Assembly (NCBI RefSeq): GCF_003963535.1
Contig: NZ_CP034539.1
Coordinates: forward strand, 1,178,001 to 1,242,000
Length of the DNA stretch: 64,000 nt
Reading direction: 5' to 3'
Origin: Streptomyces cyaneochromogenes
Lineage (GTDB): Bacteria; Actinomycetota; Actinomycetes; Streptomycetales; Streptomycetaceae
Position numbers and translations under genes: made by a program. This document shows, one piece after another, positions 44,323 to 52,713 of the stretch. The stretch's first letter is position 1; each line of letters begins with the position of its first letter. A model generated the notes under the pieces. It worked only from the letters and a program-made list of their open reading frames with translations. It had not been told where the DNA came from and searched no databases.

Positions 44323-44530
44323 GGAGTTGTCCTTCTGCGAGGGGAGGCGTACGGACCGGCGACTGCTCAACGGCCCGGACAGCACGCGCTCGCGGTGCGG
44401 GCCAGGTCGACATGGGCCCGCCCGAAGAGAAGGAGTTCCTCTGGCATACGGTCAGGCTGACGATAGATGGCGTGCACAGTCAAGTACGTTCCGCTATGTG
44501 GGAGATGACTCACCCTCCCCGTGAAGTCCG

Positions 44531-44944
44531 TCAAACCGCCTCCCCCAGAGCCGCGATCACGTCCGCCTTGCGGGGCTGGCCGGTGGCCCGCCGTACGACG
44601 TTGCCGTCGGCGTCGAGGACGAGCACGGTCGGTGTCTTGAGGATGCCGAGCCGGCGTACGAGGTCCAGGTGGTCCTCGGCGTCGATCTCGACGTGGGTCA
44701 CGCCCGGGACCATGCCGGCGACCTCGCCGAGCACCCGCCGGGTGGCCCGGCAGGGGGCGCAGAAGGCGCTGGAGAACTGCACGAGGGTGGCGCGCTCACC
44801 GAGCGCCTCGCCCAACTCGGCCGCCCCGAGCCGCTTTCCGTCGTCGCGCCCGCGCACCCGTACTCTCCCGCTCCGCCGCCGGTGCAGCACTCCATAGGCG
44901 CTCGCCACCGCGAGCACCACCACACACACCACAAGTCCGGTCAT
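44531..44944 (-). CDS. Membrane-anchored thioredoxin-like protein
   Basis: 137 residues. One N-terminal membrane helix (TGLVVCVVVLAVASAYGVLH), a basic linker (RRRSGRVRVRGRDDGKRL), then a thioredoxin fold with CAPC in FSSAFCAPCRATRRVLGEV and cis-Pro in LKTPTVLVLDADG. By topology the domain is probably cytosolic. ATG 44944 has GAGGAGGG upstream. It is divergent from the DUF4395 gene, with 76 nt between starts. Thioredoxin and DUF4395 genes are often neighbours, which suggests a shared thiol function. Confidence 0.9.
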   Translation of the reverse strand: MTGLVVCVVVLAVASAYGVLHRRRSGRVRVRGRDDGKRLGAAELGEALGERATLVQFSSAFCAPCRATRRVLGEVAGMVPGVTHVEIDAEDHLDLVRRLGILKTPTVLVLDADGNVVRRATGQPRKADVIAALGEAV

Positions 44945-45020
44945 CACCCTCCTCAAGCATTCACGAGACTGCAAAGATTCCCGACTCCCCCGAGCCTTGC
45001 CACTGCGGAATGCTTGATTC

Positions 45021-45437
45021 ATGGACATCGATGTGAGGGGGCCCCGCTTCGGCGCGGCCCTGACGACCGTGGTGCTCGCGGTCGCCCTGGTCACCGCAAG
45101 CGCCTGGGTTCTGGCCTGGCAGACGCTTGCCTTCGCGCTGGGCGCGGCGGGCGGGGTGTCCCGTTCGCCGTACGGCTGGCTGTTCCGCAAGGCCGTACGC
45201 CCCCGGATCGGGCCGCCGACCGAGTTCGAGGCGCCCGAACCCCCGCGGTTCGCCCAGGCGGTGGGGCTGCTCTTCGCGGGCCTGGGGCTCGTCGGCTACA
45301 CGCTCGGGCCCGACTGGCTGGGGCTCGCCGCGACCGGTGCCGCGCTCGCGGCCGCCTTCCTGAACGCCGTGTTCGGGTACTGCCTGGGCTGCGAGATGTA
45401 CCTGCTCGTCCGGCGGGTGACGGTGCGCGCAGAGTAA
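45021..45437 (+). CDS. DUF4395 integral membrane protein
   Basis: 138 residues, about four hydrophobic segments. The start VRGPRFGAALTTVVLAVALV, the loop SRSPYGWLFRKAVRPRIGPP, and the end FLNAVFGYCLGCEMYLLVRR with its CLGC pair match DUF4395. The two cysteines next to the last membrane helix could be a redox pair served by the adjacent thioredoxin. The biochemical role of the family is not established. Divergent partner of the gene at 44531-44944. Confidence 0.9.
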   Translation: MDIDVRGPRFGAALTTVVLAVALVTASAWVLAWQTLAFALGAAGGVSRSPYGWLFRKAVRPRIGPPTEFEAPEPPRFAQAVGLLFAGLGLVGYTLGPDWLGLAATGAALAAAFLNAVFGYCLGCEMYLLVRRVTVRAE

Positions 45438-45625
45438 GGGCCGCGGCCGAATCCGGGGTGGATCGCTGGGCCGACGTGACGAGGATCTCGCCCTTCCCAG
45501 GCACTTGGGCTTGGCCCTCGGCCGTTCTTGGGGCACGATCTGCGACATGCCGTATACCTACGGCTCCGTAACTTTCCCACTGGGAGCTTCCTTCCCAGGC
45601 AAAGAAGGAAGGGTCCACCCCGTCC

Positions 45626-46354
45626 ATGGCAGAGCTTGTCTACCGTCCCGTCGTCGGTTTCGCCCAGACGTTGTTCAAGGCGTGGGACCTCAAGATCGAC
45701 TGCAAGGGGTCGGAGAACATTCCGCGCTCGGGCGGCGCTGTGCTGGTGAGCAACCACATCAGCTACCTGGACTTCGTCTTCAACGGGCTGGCGGCGCTCC
45801 CGCAGAAACGTCTCGTTCGTTTCATGGCGAAGGAGTCCGTCTTCCGGCACAAGATCTCGGGTCCGCTGATGCGCGGCATGAAGCACATCCCGGTGGACCG
45901 CAAGCAGGGCGAGGCGGCGTACGCCCACGCGCTCGACTCACTCAAGTCCGGGGAGATCGTCGGGGTCTTCCCCGAGGCCACCATCTCGCAGTCGTTCACG
46001 CTGAAGAGCTTCAAGTCGGGTGCCGCGCGACTGGCCCAGGAGGCGGGCGTACCGCTGGTCCCGATGGCCGTGTGGGGCACGCAGCGGCTGTGGACCAAGG
46101 GCCACCCGCGCAACTTCAAGCGCAGCCACACCCCGATCACGATCCGGGTCGGCGAGGCCATCGAGGCGTCCAAGGACAAGTACGCGGGTGCGATCACCCG
46201 CCAGCTGCGCGAGCGCGTCCAGGAACTCCTGGAGGCCGCGCAGCGGGCGTATCCGGTGCGCCCGAAGGACGCCAACGACACCTGGTGGATGCCGGCCCAC
46301 CTCGGCGGTACCGCACCGACGCCGGAGCAGGTGCGCGAGGCCGAGGCGCGCTGA
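45626..46354 (+). CDS. 1-acyl-sn-glycerol-3-phosphate acyltransferase family (PlsC-like)
   Basis: 242 residues. Block I NHISYLD (HX4D), block II VRFMAKESVFRHKISGPLMR, block III FPEATIS (family FPEGTxS; Gly is Ala here), and block IV VPLVPMAVWGTQRLW. It acylates lysophosphatidic acid or a related acceptor at the membrane in phospholipid synthesis. No full membrane helix is visible, so it is probably peripheral. ATG 45626 has a GAAGGAAGG site. It is convergent with the B3/4 gene (12-nt gap). Confidence 0.9.
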   Translation: MAELVYRPVVGFAQTLFKAWDLKIDCKGSENIPRSGGAVLVSNHISYLDFVFNGLAALPQKRLVRFMAKESVFRHKISGPLMRGMKHIPVDRKQGEAAYAHALDSLKSGEIVGVFPEATISQSFTLKSFKSGAARLAQEAGVPLVPMAVWGTQRLWTKGHPRNFKRSHTPITIRVGEAIEASKDKYAGAITRQLRERVQELLEAAQRAYPVRPKDANDTWWMPAHLGGTAPTPEQVREAEAR

Positions 46355-46366
46355 GACCTACGGGTT

Positions 46367-47062
46367 TCAGGAGGCCGGGGGACGGACCGTGATCCGCGCT
46401 CCCGGGCTGAACTTCTCCAGCAGTTCGGCGAGTTCGGCCGCCGCCCGCTCGACGTCGGGGACGGGCATCGGCGCCAGGCTCTCCAGCAGGAAGACACCCG
46501 AGGTGGTCTCCTCGGTGAGCCGGGTGCGCGGCCCCTGGCGCCAGTTCCAGCGGCGGCAGGTCACGCCGGCCTCGTCACGCCACACGACCTCGCCCGCGTC
46601 GGGGTGCTCGACGACCTCCTCGCCGCCCGCGACGGTCACGAAGTTCTCCTCGCCGGTCGCCCGCACGAGGTGCATACCGCCCTCGATGCGGTCGATGTCC
46701 TCCCCGCCCACGGGGATGAGGTGGGCGACGCTGATGGCGTTGTAGAGGTCCACCAGCTGGTTGATGCGGGGCAGCCCCGCGTCCGACAGGGCCCGCTTGG
46801 CCAGCGCCTCCGCGGAGTTGCGGGTGCGGGACGGCTTCGACCCGAACGCCGTGTAGGCCTCCCGCCAGGCCACCATGTGCGGGTCCTCGTGCGGAGCGCG
46901 CCCGTCCAGACGGACGGCGAGGCGGCGGGCCGCGTCGTCGAGCAGCGCGGAACTGGCCTCGGTGGTCGGGCCGTTGACCAGGCCGTGCGCCTCGATCGCC
47001 ACGTGGGTGAAGCCCGGCGCGAGGGCGCGTACTTCGTCGGACACGGTCAGGGAGAGAGTCAT
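46367..47062 (-). CDS. B3/4 domain protein (PheT B3/B4-like, tRNA editing-type fold)
   Basis: 231 residues from ATG 47062, which has a GAGGCAG site. The pattern WREAYTAFGSKPSRTRNSAE, then LPRINQLVDLYNAISVAHLI and PVGGEDIDRIEGGMHLVRAT matches free-standing B3/4 domains of the phenylalanyl-tRNA synthetase beta chain, where the fold edits Tyr-tRNA(Phe). Stand-alone members may edit mischarged tRNA or bind amino acids. It lies 8 nt downstream of the transglutaminase-like gene, so the two form an operon. Confidence 0.9.
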   Translation of the reverse strand: MTLSLTVSDEVRALAPGFTHVAIEAHGLVNGPTTEASSALLDDAARRLAVRLDGRAPHEDPHMVAWREAYTAFGSKPSRTRNSAEALAKRALSDAGLPRINQLVDLYNAISVAHLIPVGGEDIDRIEGGMHLVRATGEENFVTVAGGEEVVEHPDAGEVVWRDEAGVTCRRWNWRQGPRTRLTEETTSGVFLLESLAPMPVPDVERAAAELAELLEKFSPGARITVRPPAS

Positions 47063-47070
47063 CGTCTGCC

Positions 47071-47664
47071 TCAGAGTGCGGTGGGGAGCGTCTTCCACAG
47101 ATACGGCCGGTCAGGGGCGGCCTTGAGGACACCGAGCACGGCCGGGTGTGGTTCAGCGTACAGGACCGGATAGTCCAGCTCGCTGGACTTGGCGTCGGCC
47201 ACGAAGGCCAGCTGCTCGCCGTCGAGCGAGAAGCGGGCGTCCACTCCCGGCTTGTTGCCGCGCGGATCCTGCCGATGCCACGCGCCGTTGAACCGTACGG
47301 CGATCATGCCGTGCACGGCGTATCCGTCACCGTCGTCGTGCGCGAGGCGCTGGTAGCACAGCGCGGTGGGGATGTCCTCGGCCCGCAGCAGCGCGGCCAG
47401 CGCGTGCGCCTTGGCGTAGCAGATGCCGGTGCCCTGTTCCAGGACGTCGGAGGCCCGCCAGGTGACACGCATGTCCCCGGAGTCCTGTGAGTGCACGATG
47501 GTGTCACGCACGAACTCGAAGGCCAAGCGCGCATAGGCATACGAGTCATCGGCCGCATTCGCGAGACGCGCAGCCGTCTCCAGGACGACCGGATGGCCAT
47601 GATCGATGGCCTCGTCCGCAACCAAGTACGCGGAAAGATCAGGGGTGTTCTGGATCAGCTCCAT
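47071..47664 (-). CDS. Transglutaminase-like cysteine protease family protein
   Basis: 197 residues. The papain-like triad is present: Cys82 in GTGICYAKAHALAALLR, His in YAVHGMIAV and Asp in RQDPRGNK. The frame could start 23 codons earlier, but ATG 47664 (MELIQNTPDLSAYLVADEAI) is where the family begins. There is no signal peptide, so it is cytosolic. It is coupled to the B3/4 gene downstream (8 nt). A long inverted repeat lies just upstream and may control it. Confidence 0.9.
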   Translation of the reverse strand: MELIQNTPDLSAYLVADEAIDHGHPVVLETAARLANAADDSYAYARLAFEFVRDTIVHSQDSGDMRVTWRASDVLEQGTGICYAKAHALAALLRAEDIPTALCYQRLAHDDGDGYAVHGMIAVRFNGAWHRQDPRGNKPGVDARFSLDGEQLAFVADAKSSELDYPVLYAEPHPAVLGVLKAAPDRPYLWKTLPTAL

Positions 47665-47674
47665 GCGCACAGAG

Positions 47675-47730
47675 CATAGGAAAGCGATCACCCGGCAGTC
47701 AATTACTTTCCGAGTGATCGCATACCTATG
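47675..47730. repeat. 17-bp inverted repeat between threonine aldolase and transglutaminase genes
   Basis: 47675-47691 and 47714-47730 are inverted copies matching at 15 of 17 positions (arms CATAGG..GCGATCAC), 22 nt apart. It lies 11 nt upstream of the transglutaminase start and 10 nt past the aldolase stop. It may be a terminator for the aldolase operon, or a pair of operator half sites. Confidence 0.6.
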
Positions 47731-47739
47731 CACAACGTC

Positions 47740-48810
47740 CTAGCGGGCCGTCTCCTCCTTCAGCGCCGCCACGAACGCGTCCACGTCCTCCTCAGTCGTG
47801 TCGAACGCGCACATCCAGCGCACGACGCCCGCCGCCTCGTCCCAGAAGTAGAAGCGGAACCTCTTCTGCAGGCGCTCGCTCACGTCGTGCGGGAGCTTGG
47901 CGAAGACGCCGTTGGCCTGCACCGGGTAGAGGATCTCCACGCCGTGGACGGCGCGTACGCCCTCGGCGAGACGCTGGGCCATCTCGTTGGCGTGCCGGGC
48001 GTTGCGCAGCCACAGGTCCTTGGCGAGCAGGGCCTCCAGCTGCACCGACACGAAGCGCATCTTGGAGGCGAGCTGCATGGACAGCTTGCGCAGGTGCTTC
48101 ATGTGACTGACGGCGTCCTGGTTGAGGACGACGACGGCCTCGCCGAACAGGGCGCCGTTCTTCGTGCCGCCGAGGGAGAGGATGTCCACGCCGACCGCGT
48201 CGGTGAACGTCCGCATGGGCACGTTCAGGGAGGCGGCCGCGTTGGCTATCCGGGAGCCGTCCAGGTGCACCTTCATGCCGTGCGCGTGGGCGTGCTCGCA
48301 GATCGCGCGGATCTCGTCCGGCGTGTACAGGGTGCCGAGCTCGGTGCTCTGGGTGATCGAGACGACCTGCGGCATCGCGCGGTGCTCGTCCTCCCAGCCG
48401 TACGCCTGCCGGTCGATCAGCTCGGGCGTGAGCTTGCCGTCGGGTGTGGGCACGGTGAGCAGCTTCAGCCCGCCCATCCGCTCCGGGGCGCCGCCCTCGT
48501 CGACGTGGATGTGCGCGCTCTCCGCGCAGATCACCGCACCCCAGCGGTCGGTGACCGCCTGGAGTGCGACGACGTTCGCGCCGGTGCCGTTGAAGACCGG
48601 GAACGCCTCCGCCGTGGCGCCGAAGTGGCTGCGGATGATCCGCTGGAGGTTCTCGGTGTAGTCGTCCTCGCCGTACGCGACCTGGTGCCCGCCGTTGGCC
48701 AGGGCAAGGGCGGCGAGCACCTCCGGGTGCGCGCCGGCGTAATTGTCACTGGCGAAGCCGCGGACGTCCGGGTCGTGATGACGCCGGGCGTCGGTCTTCG
48801 GAGGGTTCAC
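47740..48810 (-). CDS. ltaE: Low-specificity threonine aldolase
   Basis: 356 residues from GTG 48810, which overlaps the SDR stop as GTGA. VRGFASDNYAGAHPEVLAAL at the start, YGEDDYTENLQRIIRSHFGA, CAESAHIHVDEGGAPERMGG, LDGSRIANAAASLNVPM (PLP Asp/Arg region), and Lys217 in SLGGTKNGALFGEAVV, the PLP Schiff-base lysine. It splits threonine/allo-threonine to glycine and acetaldehyde. A GTG six codons upstream (48828) is less likely. It is third in the DUF6421-SDR-aldolase operon. Confidence 0.93.
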   Translation of the reverse strand: MNPPKTDARRHHDPDVRGFASDNYAGAHPEVLAALALANGGHQVAYGEDDYTENLQRIIRSHFGATAEAFPVFNGTGANVVALQAVTDRWGAVICAESAHIHVDEGGAPERMGGLKLLTVPTPDGKLTPELIDRQAYGWEDEHRAMPQVVSITQSTELGTLYTPDEIRAICEHAHAHGMKVHLDGSRIANAAASLNVPMRTFTDAVGVDILSLGGTKNGALFGEAVVVLNQDAVSHMKHLRKLSMQLASKMRFVSVQLEALLAKDLWLRNARHANEMAQRLAEGVRAVHGVEILYPVQANGVFAKLPHDVSERLQKRFRFYFWDEAAGVVRWMCAFDTTEEDVDAFVAALKEETAR

Positions 48811-49556
48811 GGCTTCTCGGTCAGCCACAGACGGTTTCCGTTCACTTCGGCGGCGGGCTTGTCCCAGACGCCGACGACAGCGTCGGCCAGGTCCTTGACG
48901 TCCGTGAAGCCCGCGAACTTCGCGTTGGGTCGCTCGGCGCGCATCGCGTCGTGCACCAGCGCCTTCACCACCAGGATGGCAGCCGCGGACGTCGGGCCCT
49001 CGGCGCCCCCGGCCTTGCGGAAGGCGTCGGCCAGCGCGAGCGTCCAGGCCTCGGCGGCGGCCTTCGCGGCGGCATACGAGGCGTTGCCCGCGGTCGGCTT
49101 CGAGGCGCCGGCGGCGCTGATCAGCACGTACCGGCCGCGGTCGCTGCGCTGCAGGGCCTCGTAGAAGGCGAGCGACGTGTGCTGCACGGTGCGGATCAGC
49201 AGCAGCTCCAGGAAGTCCCAGTCGTCGAGGCTGGTCTTGACGAAGGTCTCGCTGCCGCGCCAGCCGCCGACGAGGTGGACCAGGCCGTCGACGCGCCCGA
49301 AGTCCTTCTCGATGTGGTCGGCCCAGTCACGGGCGGACTGCAGGTCGAGCAGGTCGACGGGCTCACCGGTGACGGTCGCCCCGCCCGACGCGTAGCGGGC
49401 CGCGTCCACGGCCTCCGCGAGCCGCTCCGGGTCGTTGTCCGCGCCGACGACGGTCGCGCCCGCCTCGGCCAGTCGCAGCAGCGCCGCCCGCCCGGCGGGC
49501 CCGCCCGCGCCGGCCACCGCGATCACCGCACCGCTGAGAGCTCCGTTCCCCGCCAT
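48807..49556 (-). CDS. Short-chain dehydrogenase/reductase
   Basis: 249 residues from ATG 49556, which has AGGAGG 8 nt before it. A GTG at 49604 overlaps the DUF6421 stop (GTGA) and would add 16 residues. Rossmann motif AVIAVAGAGGPAGRAALLRL, VHLVGGWRGSE (N-A-G-like), catalytic Ser in YVLISAAGASKPTAGNASYA and the YAAAK motif (Tyr, Lys). It is NAD(P)-dependent; the substrate is unknown. It is coupled to the threonine aldolase gene by a 4-nt overlap. Confidence 0.9.
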   Translation of the reverse strand: MAGNGALSGAVIAVAGAGGPAGRAALLRLAEAGATVVGADNDPERLAEAVDAARYASGGATVTGEPVDLLDLQSARDWADHIEKDFGRVDGLVHLVGGWRGSETFVKTSLDDWDFLELLLIRTVQHTSLAFYEALQRSDRGRYVLISAAGASKPTAGNASYAAAKAAAEAWTLALADAFRKAGGAEGPTSAAAILVVKALVHDAMRAERPNAKFAGFTDVKDLADAVVGVWDKPAAEVNGNRLWLTEKP

Positions 49557-49600
49557 CTTCTTCGCCTCCTGCTGAGCCGTGTTCTCGGTGCCAAGGTCGC

Positions 49601-50998
49601 TCACGCGGCGACTCGCTCGGCGCTCTCCGCCGTGATGCCCTTCGTGGAGGCGATCACGTTCTTCAGCTTCTTGGAGAGAGCCTCATAGAACATGCTCAGC
49701 GGAAACTCGTCCGGAAGCACGTCATCGACGAGTTTGCGTGGCGGCTGGGTCAGGTCCAGGGCGTCCGGACCCTTGGCCCAGCGGGAGCCCGGGTGGGGGG
49801 CGAGATAGGTGGAGACGAGCTCGTAGCCGGCGAACCAGTGGACGAGCTTGGGGCGGTCGATGCCGTCGCGGTACAGGTTCTCGATCTCGGCGCACAGCTG
49901 GTTGGTGACCTGCGGGGCACGGTCCCAGTCGATGTGCAGCTTGTTGTCGGTCCAGCGGACGACGTCGTGCTTGTGCAGGTAGGCGAAGAGGAGCTGGCCG
50001 CCGAGGCCGTCGTAGTTGCGCACGCGCTCGCCGGTGACCGGGAAGCGGAACATGCGGTCGAACAGCACGGCGTACTGCACGTCACGGGCCTGCGGTACGC
50101 CGTCCGCCTGCAGCTTCACGGCCTCCTTGAAGGCGGTGAGGTCGCAGCGCAGCTCCTCGAGGCCGTACATCCAGAACGGCTGGCGCTGCTTGATCATGAA
50201 CGGGTCGAACGGCAGGTCGCCGTGGCTGTGGGTGCGGTCGTGGACCATGTCCCACAGGACGAAGGCCTCCTCGCAGCGCTTCTGGTCGTGGACCATCGCG
50301 GCGATGTCCTCGGGCAGGTCGAGGCCCAGGATGTCGACGGCGGCGTCGGTGACCCGGCGGAAGCGGGCGGCCTCTCGGTCGCAGAAGATGCCGCCCCAGC
50401 TGAAGCGCTCGGGCGCCTCGCGCACGGCGATCGTCTCGGGGAAGAGAACGGCGGAGTTGGTGTCGTACCCGGCCGTGAAGTCCTCGAACTTGATGCCGCA
50501 GAACAGCGGGTTGTCGTAGCGGGTGCGCTCCAGCTCGGCCAGCCAGTGGGGCCAGACCATGCGCAGGACGACCGCCTCGAGGTTGCGGTCGGGGTTGCCG
50601 TTCTGCGTGTACATCGCGAAGACGACCAGGTGCTGGAGGCCGTCGGCGCGGCCCGCGGCCGGCTGGAAGGCCAGCAGCGAGTCGAGGAAGTCGGGCACCG
50701 CGAAGCCGCCCTCGGCCCAGCGGTTCAGGTCCTTCACCAGGGCCTGGTGGTAAGCGGCGTCGTGCGGCAGCAGCGGGGAGAGCTCCTCGACGGCCTCCAC
50801 GACACGCCGTACGGCGGCCTCGGCGTCCGCGCGGGAGGGCGCGTCCTCGGCCTCGAAGTCGATCGACCCGTCCTTGGACTGCCATGGCCGGATGCGTTCC
50901 ACGGCGTCCTTGAGCACCGGCCACGCCGGGTGCTCGACCACCCTGGTCGCGGGAGGAATCCGATCCTCCGTAGCCGCCTGCACAAGAATTTCCGTCAT
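49601..50998 (-). CDS. DUF6421 family protein
   Basis: 465 residues from ATG 50998, with GGAGG upstream. The protein matches DUF6421 members as I recall them: PAWPVLKDAVERIRPWQSKD, GGFAVPDFLDSLLAFQPAAG, FAMYTQNGNPDRNLEAVVLR, DMVHDRTHSHGDLPFDPFMI and VHWFAGYELVSTYLAPHPGS. It has several conserved His (VHDRTHSHGD), so a metal-dependent enzyme is possible; this is inference. It is first gene of an operon with SDR and threonine aldolase, overlapping the SDR region by 4 nt at the GTGA. Confidence 0.85.
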   Translation of the reverse strand: MTEILVQAATEDRIPPATRVVEHPAWPVLKDAVERIRPWQSKDGSIDFEAEDAPSRADAEAAVRRVVEAVEELSPLLPHDAAYHQALVKDLNRWAEGGFAVPDFLDSLLAFQPAAGRADGLQHLVVFAMYTQNGNPDRNLEAVVLRMVWPHWLAELERTRYDNPLFCGIKFEDFTAGYDTNSAVLFPETIAVREAPERFSWGGIFCDREAARFRRVTDAAVDILGLDLPEDIAAMVHDQKRCEEAFVLWDMVHDRTHSHGDLPFDPFMIKQRQPFWMYGLEELRCDLTAFKEAVKLQADGVPQARDVQYAVLFDRMFRFPVTGERVRNYDGLGGQLLFAYLHKHDVVRWTDNKLHIDWDRAPQVTNQLCAEIENLYRDGIDRPKLVHWFAGYELVSTYLAPHPGSRWAKGPDALDLTQPPRKLVDDVLPDEFPLSMFYEALSKKLKNVIASTKGITAESAERVAA

Positions 50999-51387
50999 GT
51001 CCCATCCTCCACGGGAGAACCTCGCGTTTGGACACCGTATGCACACGAGGTTTCTCTCAGCAAGAGGAAGCTCGGGAAATTATCCTGCATGTCGCCAAGG
51101 TCACCGAACTTTTTCCTGCCGGTCATCGAGACGGCGAATACTCCGGCAGCGCGTGGGCATACGCGGAGCCGACCGACGCATACCGGTCAATCGCCACGGG
51201 ACTCGCCCACGCCAGGGTGACCATCCGGAGGCGCATGATCCAGCTACGACATGTCCAGCGCCGCAAACGCAGTGCACACGTGGGGTTCATCACGCCCCTG
51301 GACCACTAGGCTGCGGCACTGCCGCGTGAACAGTCCGCTCCGGTTCGCGCGTGAGCCGAGCCGCCGTCGACGGAAGCGAGTTGAATC
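50999..51387. other. Long intergenic region (389 nt)
   Basis: Between the divergent DUF6421 and GDPD genes. It is richer in A/T than the flanks. A 93-codon plus-strand frame (51028-51309) exists, but it has no Streptomyces codon bias and no recognisable family. I see no tRNA-like fold or clear hairpin. It most likely carries the two promoters. Confidence 0.6.
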
Positions 51388-52071
51388 TTGAACTTCCTTA
51401 CCATCGGTCACCGCGGAGTCATGGGTGTCGAACCCGAGAACACCCTCCGTTCCTTCGTCGCCGCCCAGCAGGCGGGCCTCGACGTCATCGAACTCGATCT
51501 CCACCTGAGCAAGGACGGCGCCCTCGTCGTCATGCACGACACCGACGTGGACCGCACGACCGACGGCACCGGCCCGATCGCCGACAAGACCCTCGCCGAG
51601 CTGCGCGCCCTGGACGCGGGCCGCGGCGAGCAGGTGCCGGTCTTCGAAGAGGTCCTCGACGCCGTGCGCTCGCCGCTGCAGGCCGAGATCAAGGACGTCG
51701 CGGCGGCACGGGCGCTCGCCGAGGTCATGACCAGGCGGGACCTGGTCTCCCGGGTCGAGGTGTCCTCGTTCCACGACGAGGCGGTCGCCGAGATCGCCCG
51801 CCTGGTGCCCGGTGTACGGACCGCGCTGATCGCCAGCCGCTACGGCACCGACATCGTGGAGCGCGCCGTCGAGGTCGGCGCGGCGACCGTCTGCCTGAAC
51901 ATCCGCCGGCTCACCCTGGAGGTCGTGGAGCACGCGCGCAAGGCGGACCTCAGGATCATCGGCTGGGTGGTCAACACCCAGGACCACCTGCGGCTCGTAC
52001 GGGCTCTGGGACTGGACGGCGCGACCACCGACTACCCGGAGATCAAGCGCACGGGCCGTTTCACGGCCTAG
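51388..52071 (+). CDS. Glycerophosphodiester phosphodiesterase
   Basis: 227 residues from TTG 51388, the start of the conserved core (FLTIGHRGVMGVEPENTLRS). Catalytic and metal residues: His in GHRG, Glu in EPENT, Glu/Asp in VIELDLHLSKDGALVVMHD, His in MHDTDVDRTTDG, and GLDGATTDYPE at the end. It hydrolyses glycerophosphodiesters to glycerol 3-phosphate and an alcohol. No signal peptide is seen, so it is cytosolic. The TTG start with a modest AAGCGAG site suggests low translation. It converges on a GNAT gene (19-nt gap). Confidence 0.92.
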   Translation: MNFLTIGHRGVMGVEPENTLRSFVAAQQAGLDVIELDLHLSKDGALVVMHDTDVDRTTDGTGPIADKTLAELRALDAGRGEQVPVFEEVLDAVRSPLQAEIKDVAAARALAEVMTRRDLVSRVEVSSFHDEAVAEIARLVPGVRTALIASRYGTDIVERAVEVGAATVCLNIRRLTLEVVEHARKADLRIIGWVVNTQDHLRLVRALGLDGATTDYPEIKRTGRFTA

Positions 52072-52090
52072 TCGCCCACCGGCGGAACGA

Positions 52091-52642
52091 TTATGCGAGT
52101 TCCTTGACCAGGAGCTCGAATTGCAGGTCGTCGCGCTGCGGGATGCCGAAGCGCTCGTCGCCGTACGGGAACGGGGTCATCCGGCCCGTACGGCGGTAGC
52201 CGCGACGCTCGTACCAGGCGATGAGGTCGTTCCGTACGGAGATCACGGTCATGTGCATCTCGCGCACGCCCCAGGCCGCACGGGCCTGCCGCTCCGCCTC
52301 CGTGATGATCACCTTGCCGAGGCCGGCGCCCTGGAGTGCGGGGCTGACCGCGAACATCCCGAAGTAGGCGTGGGCATCGCGGTGTTCGAGCTGGCAGCAG
52401 GCGACGACCTGCCCGTCCCGCTCGACCGTCAGCAGTCGGCTGTCGGGCGACTTGATGACCGCCAGCACCCCTTCCGGGTCGGTCCGCTGCCCTTCGAGGA
52501 TGTCCGCCTCCGTCGTCCACCCGGCCCGGCTGGAGTCGCCGCGGTAGGCGGACTCGATCAGCACGACCAGCGTGTCCACGTCGGCGTCGGTGGCGTCCCG
52601 GAAGGTGAGTCCGGAGGCGGCGGGGGTCGCGGCGGTTTCCAT
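52091..52642 (-). CDS. GNAT family N-acetyltransferase
   Basis: 183 residues from ATG 52642 with GGAGAAG upstream. GNAT motifs: LTFRDATDADVDTLVVLIES at the start, VACCQLEHRDAHAYFGMFAV, SPALQGAGLGKVIITEAERQ (acetyl-CoA pyrophosphate loop Q-x-x-G-x-G/A) and VRNDLIAWYERRGYRRTGRM. It transfers acetyl from acetyl-CoA to an amine. The target is unknown. It is divergent from the VOC gene at 52714. Confidence 0.92.
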   Translation of the reverse strand: METAATPAASGLTFRDATDADVDTLVVLIESAYRGDSSRAGWTTEADILEGQRTDPEGVLAVIKSPDSRLLTVERDGQVVACCQLEHRDAHAYFGMFAVSPALQGAGLGKVIITEAERQARAAWGVREMHMTVISVRNDLIAWYERRGYRRTGRMTPFPYGDERFGIPQRDDLQFELLVKELA

Positions 52643-52713
52643 GGGGCGCTTCTCCAGTTCTCGGGCGCGGCTCGGGCACCGCTGAGCGTAACGCGCCATT
52701 AGGCTCCGGCTGC

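Noticed and set aside
47728..49164. A 478-codon plus-strand open frame opposite threonine aldolase and SDR
   Set aside because: No recognisable protein. The minus-strand genes have PLP lysine and SDR motifs.
51028..51309. A 93-codon plus-strand frame in the 50999-51387 gap
   Set aside because: No codon bias, no family and a poor start. Treated as promoter DNA.
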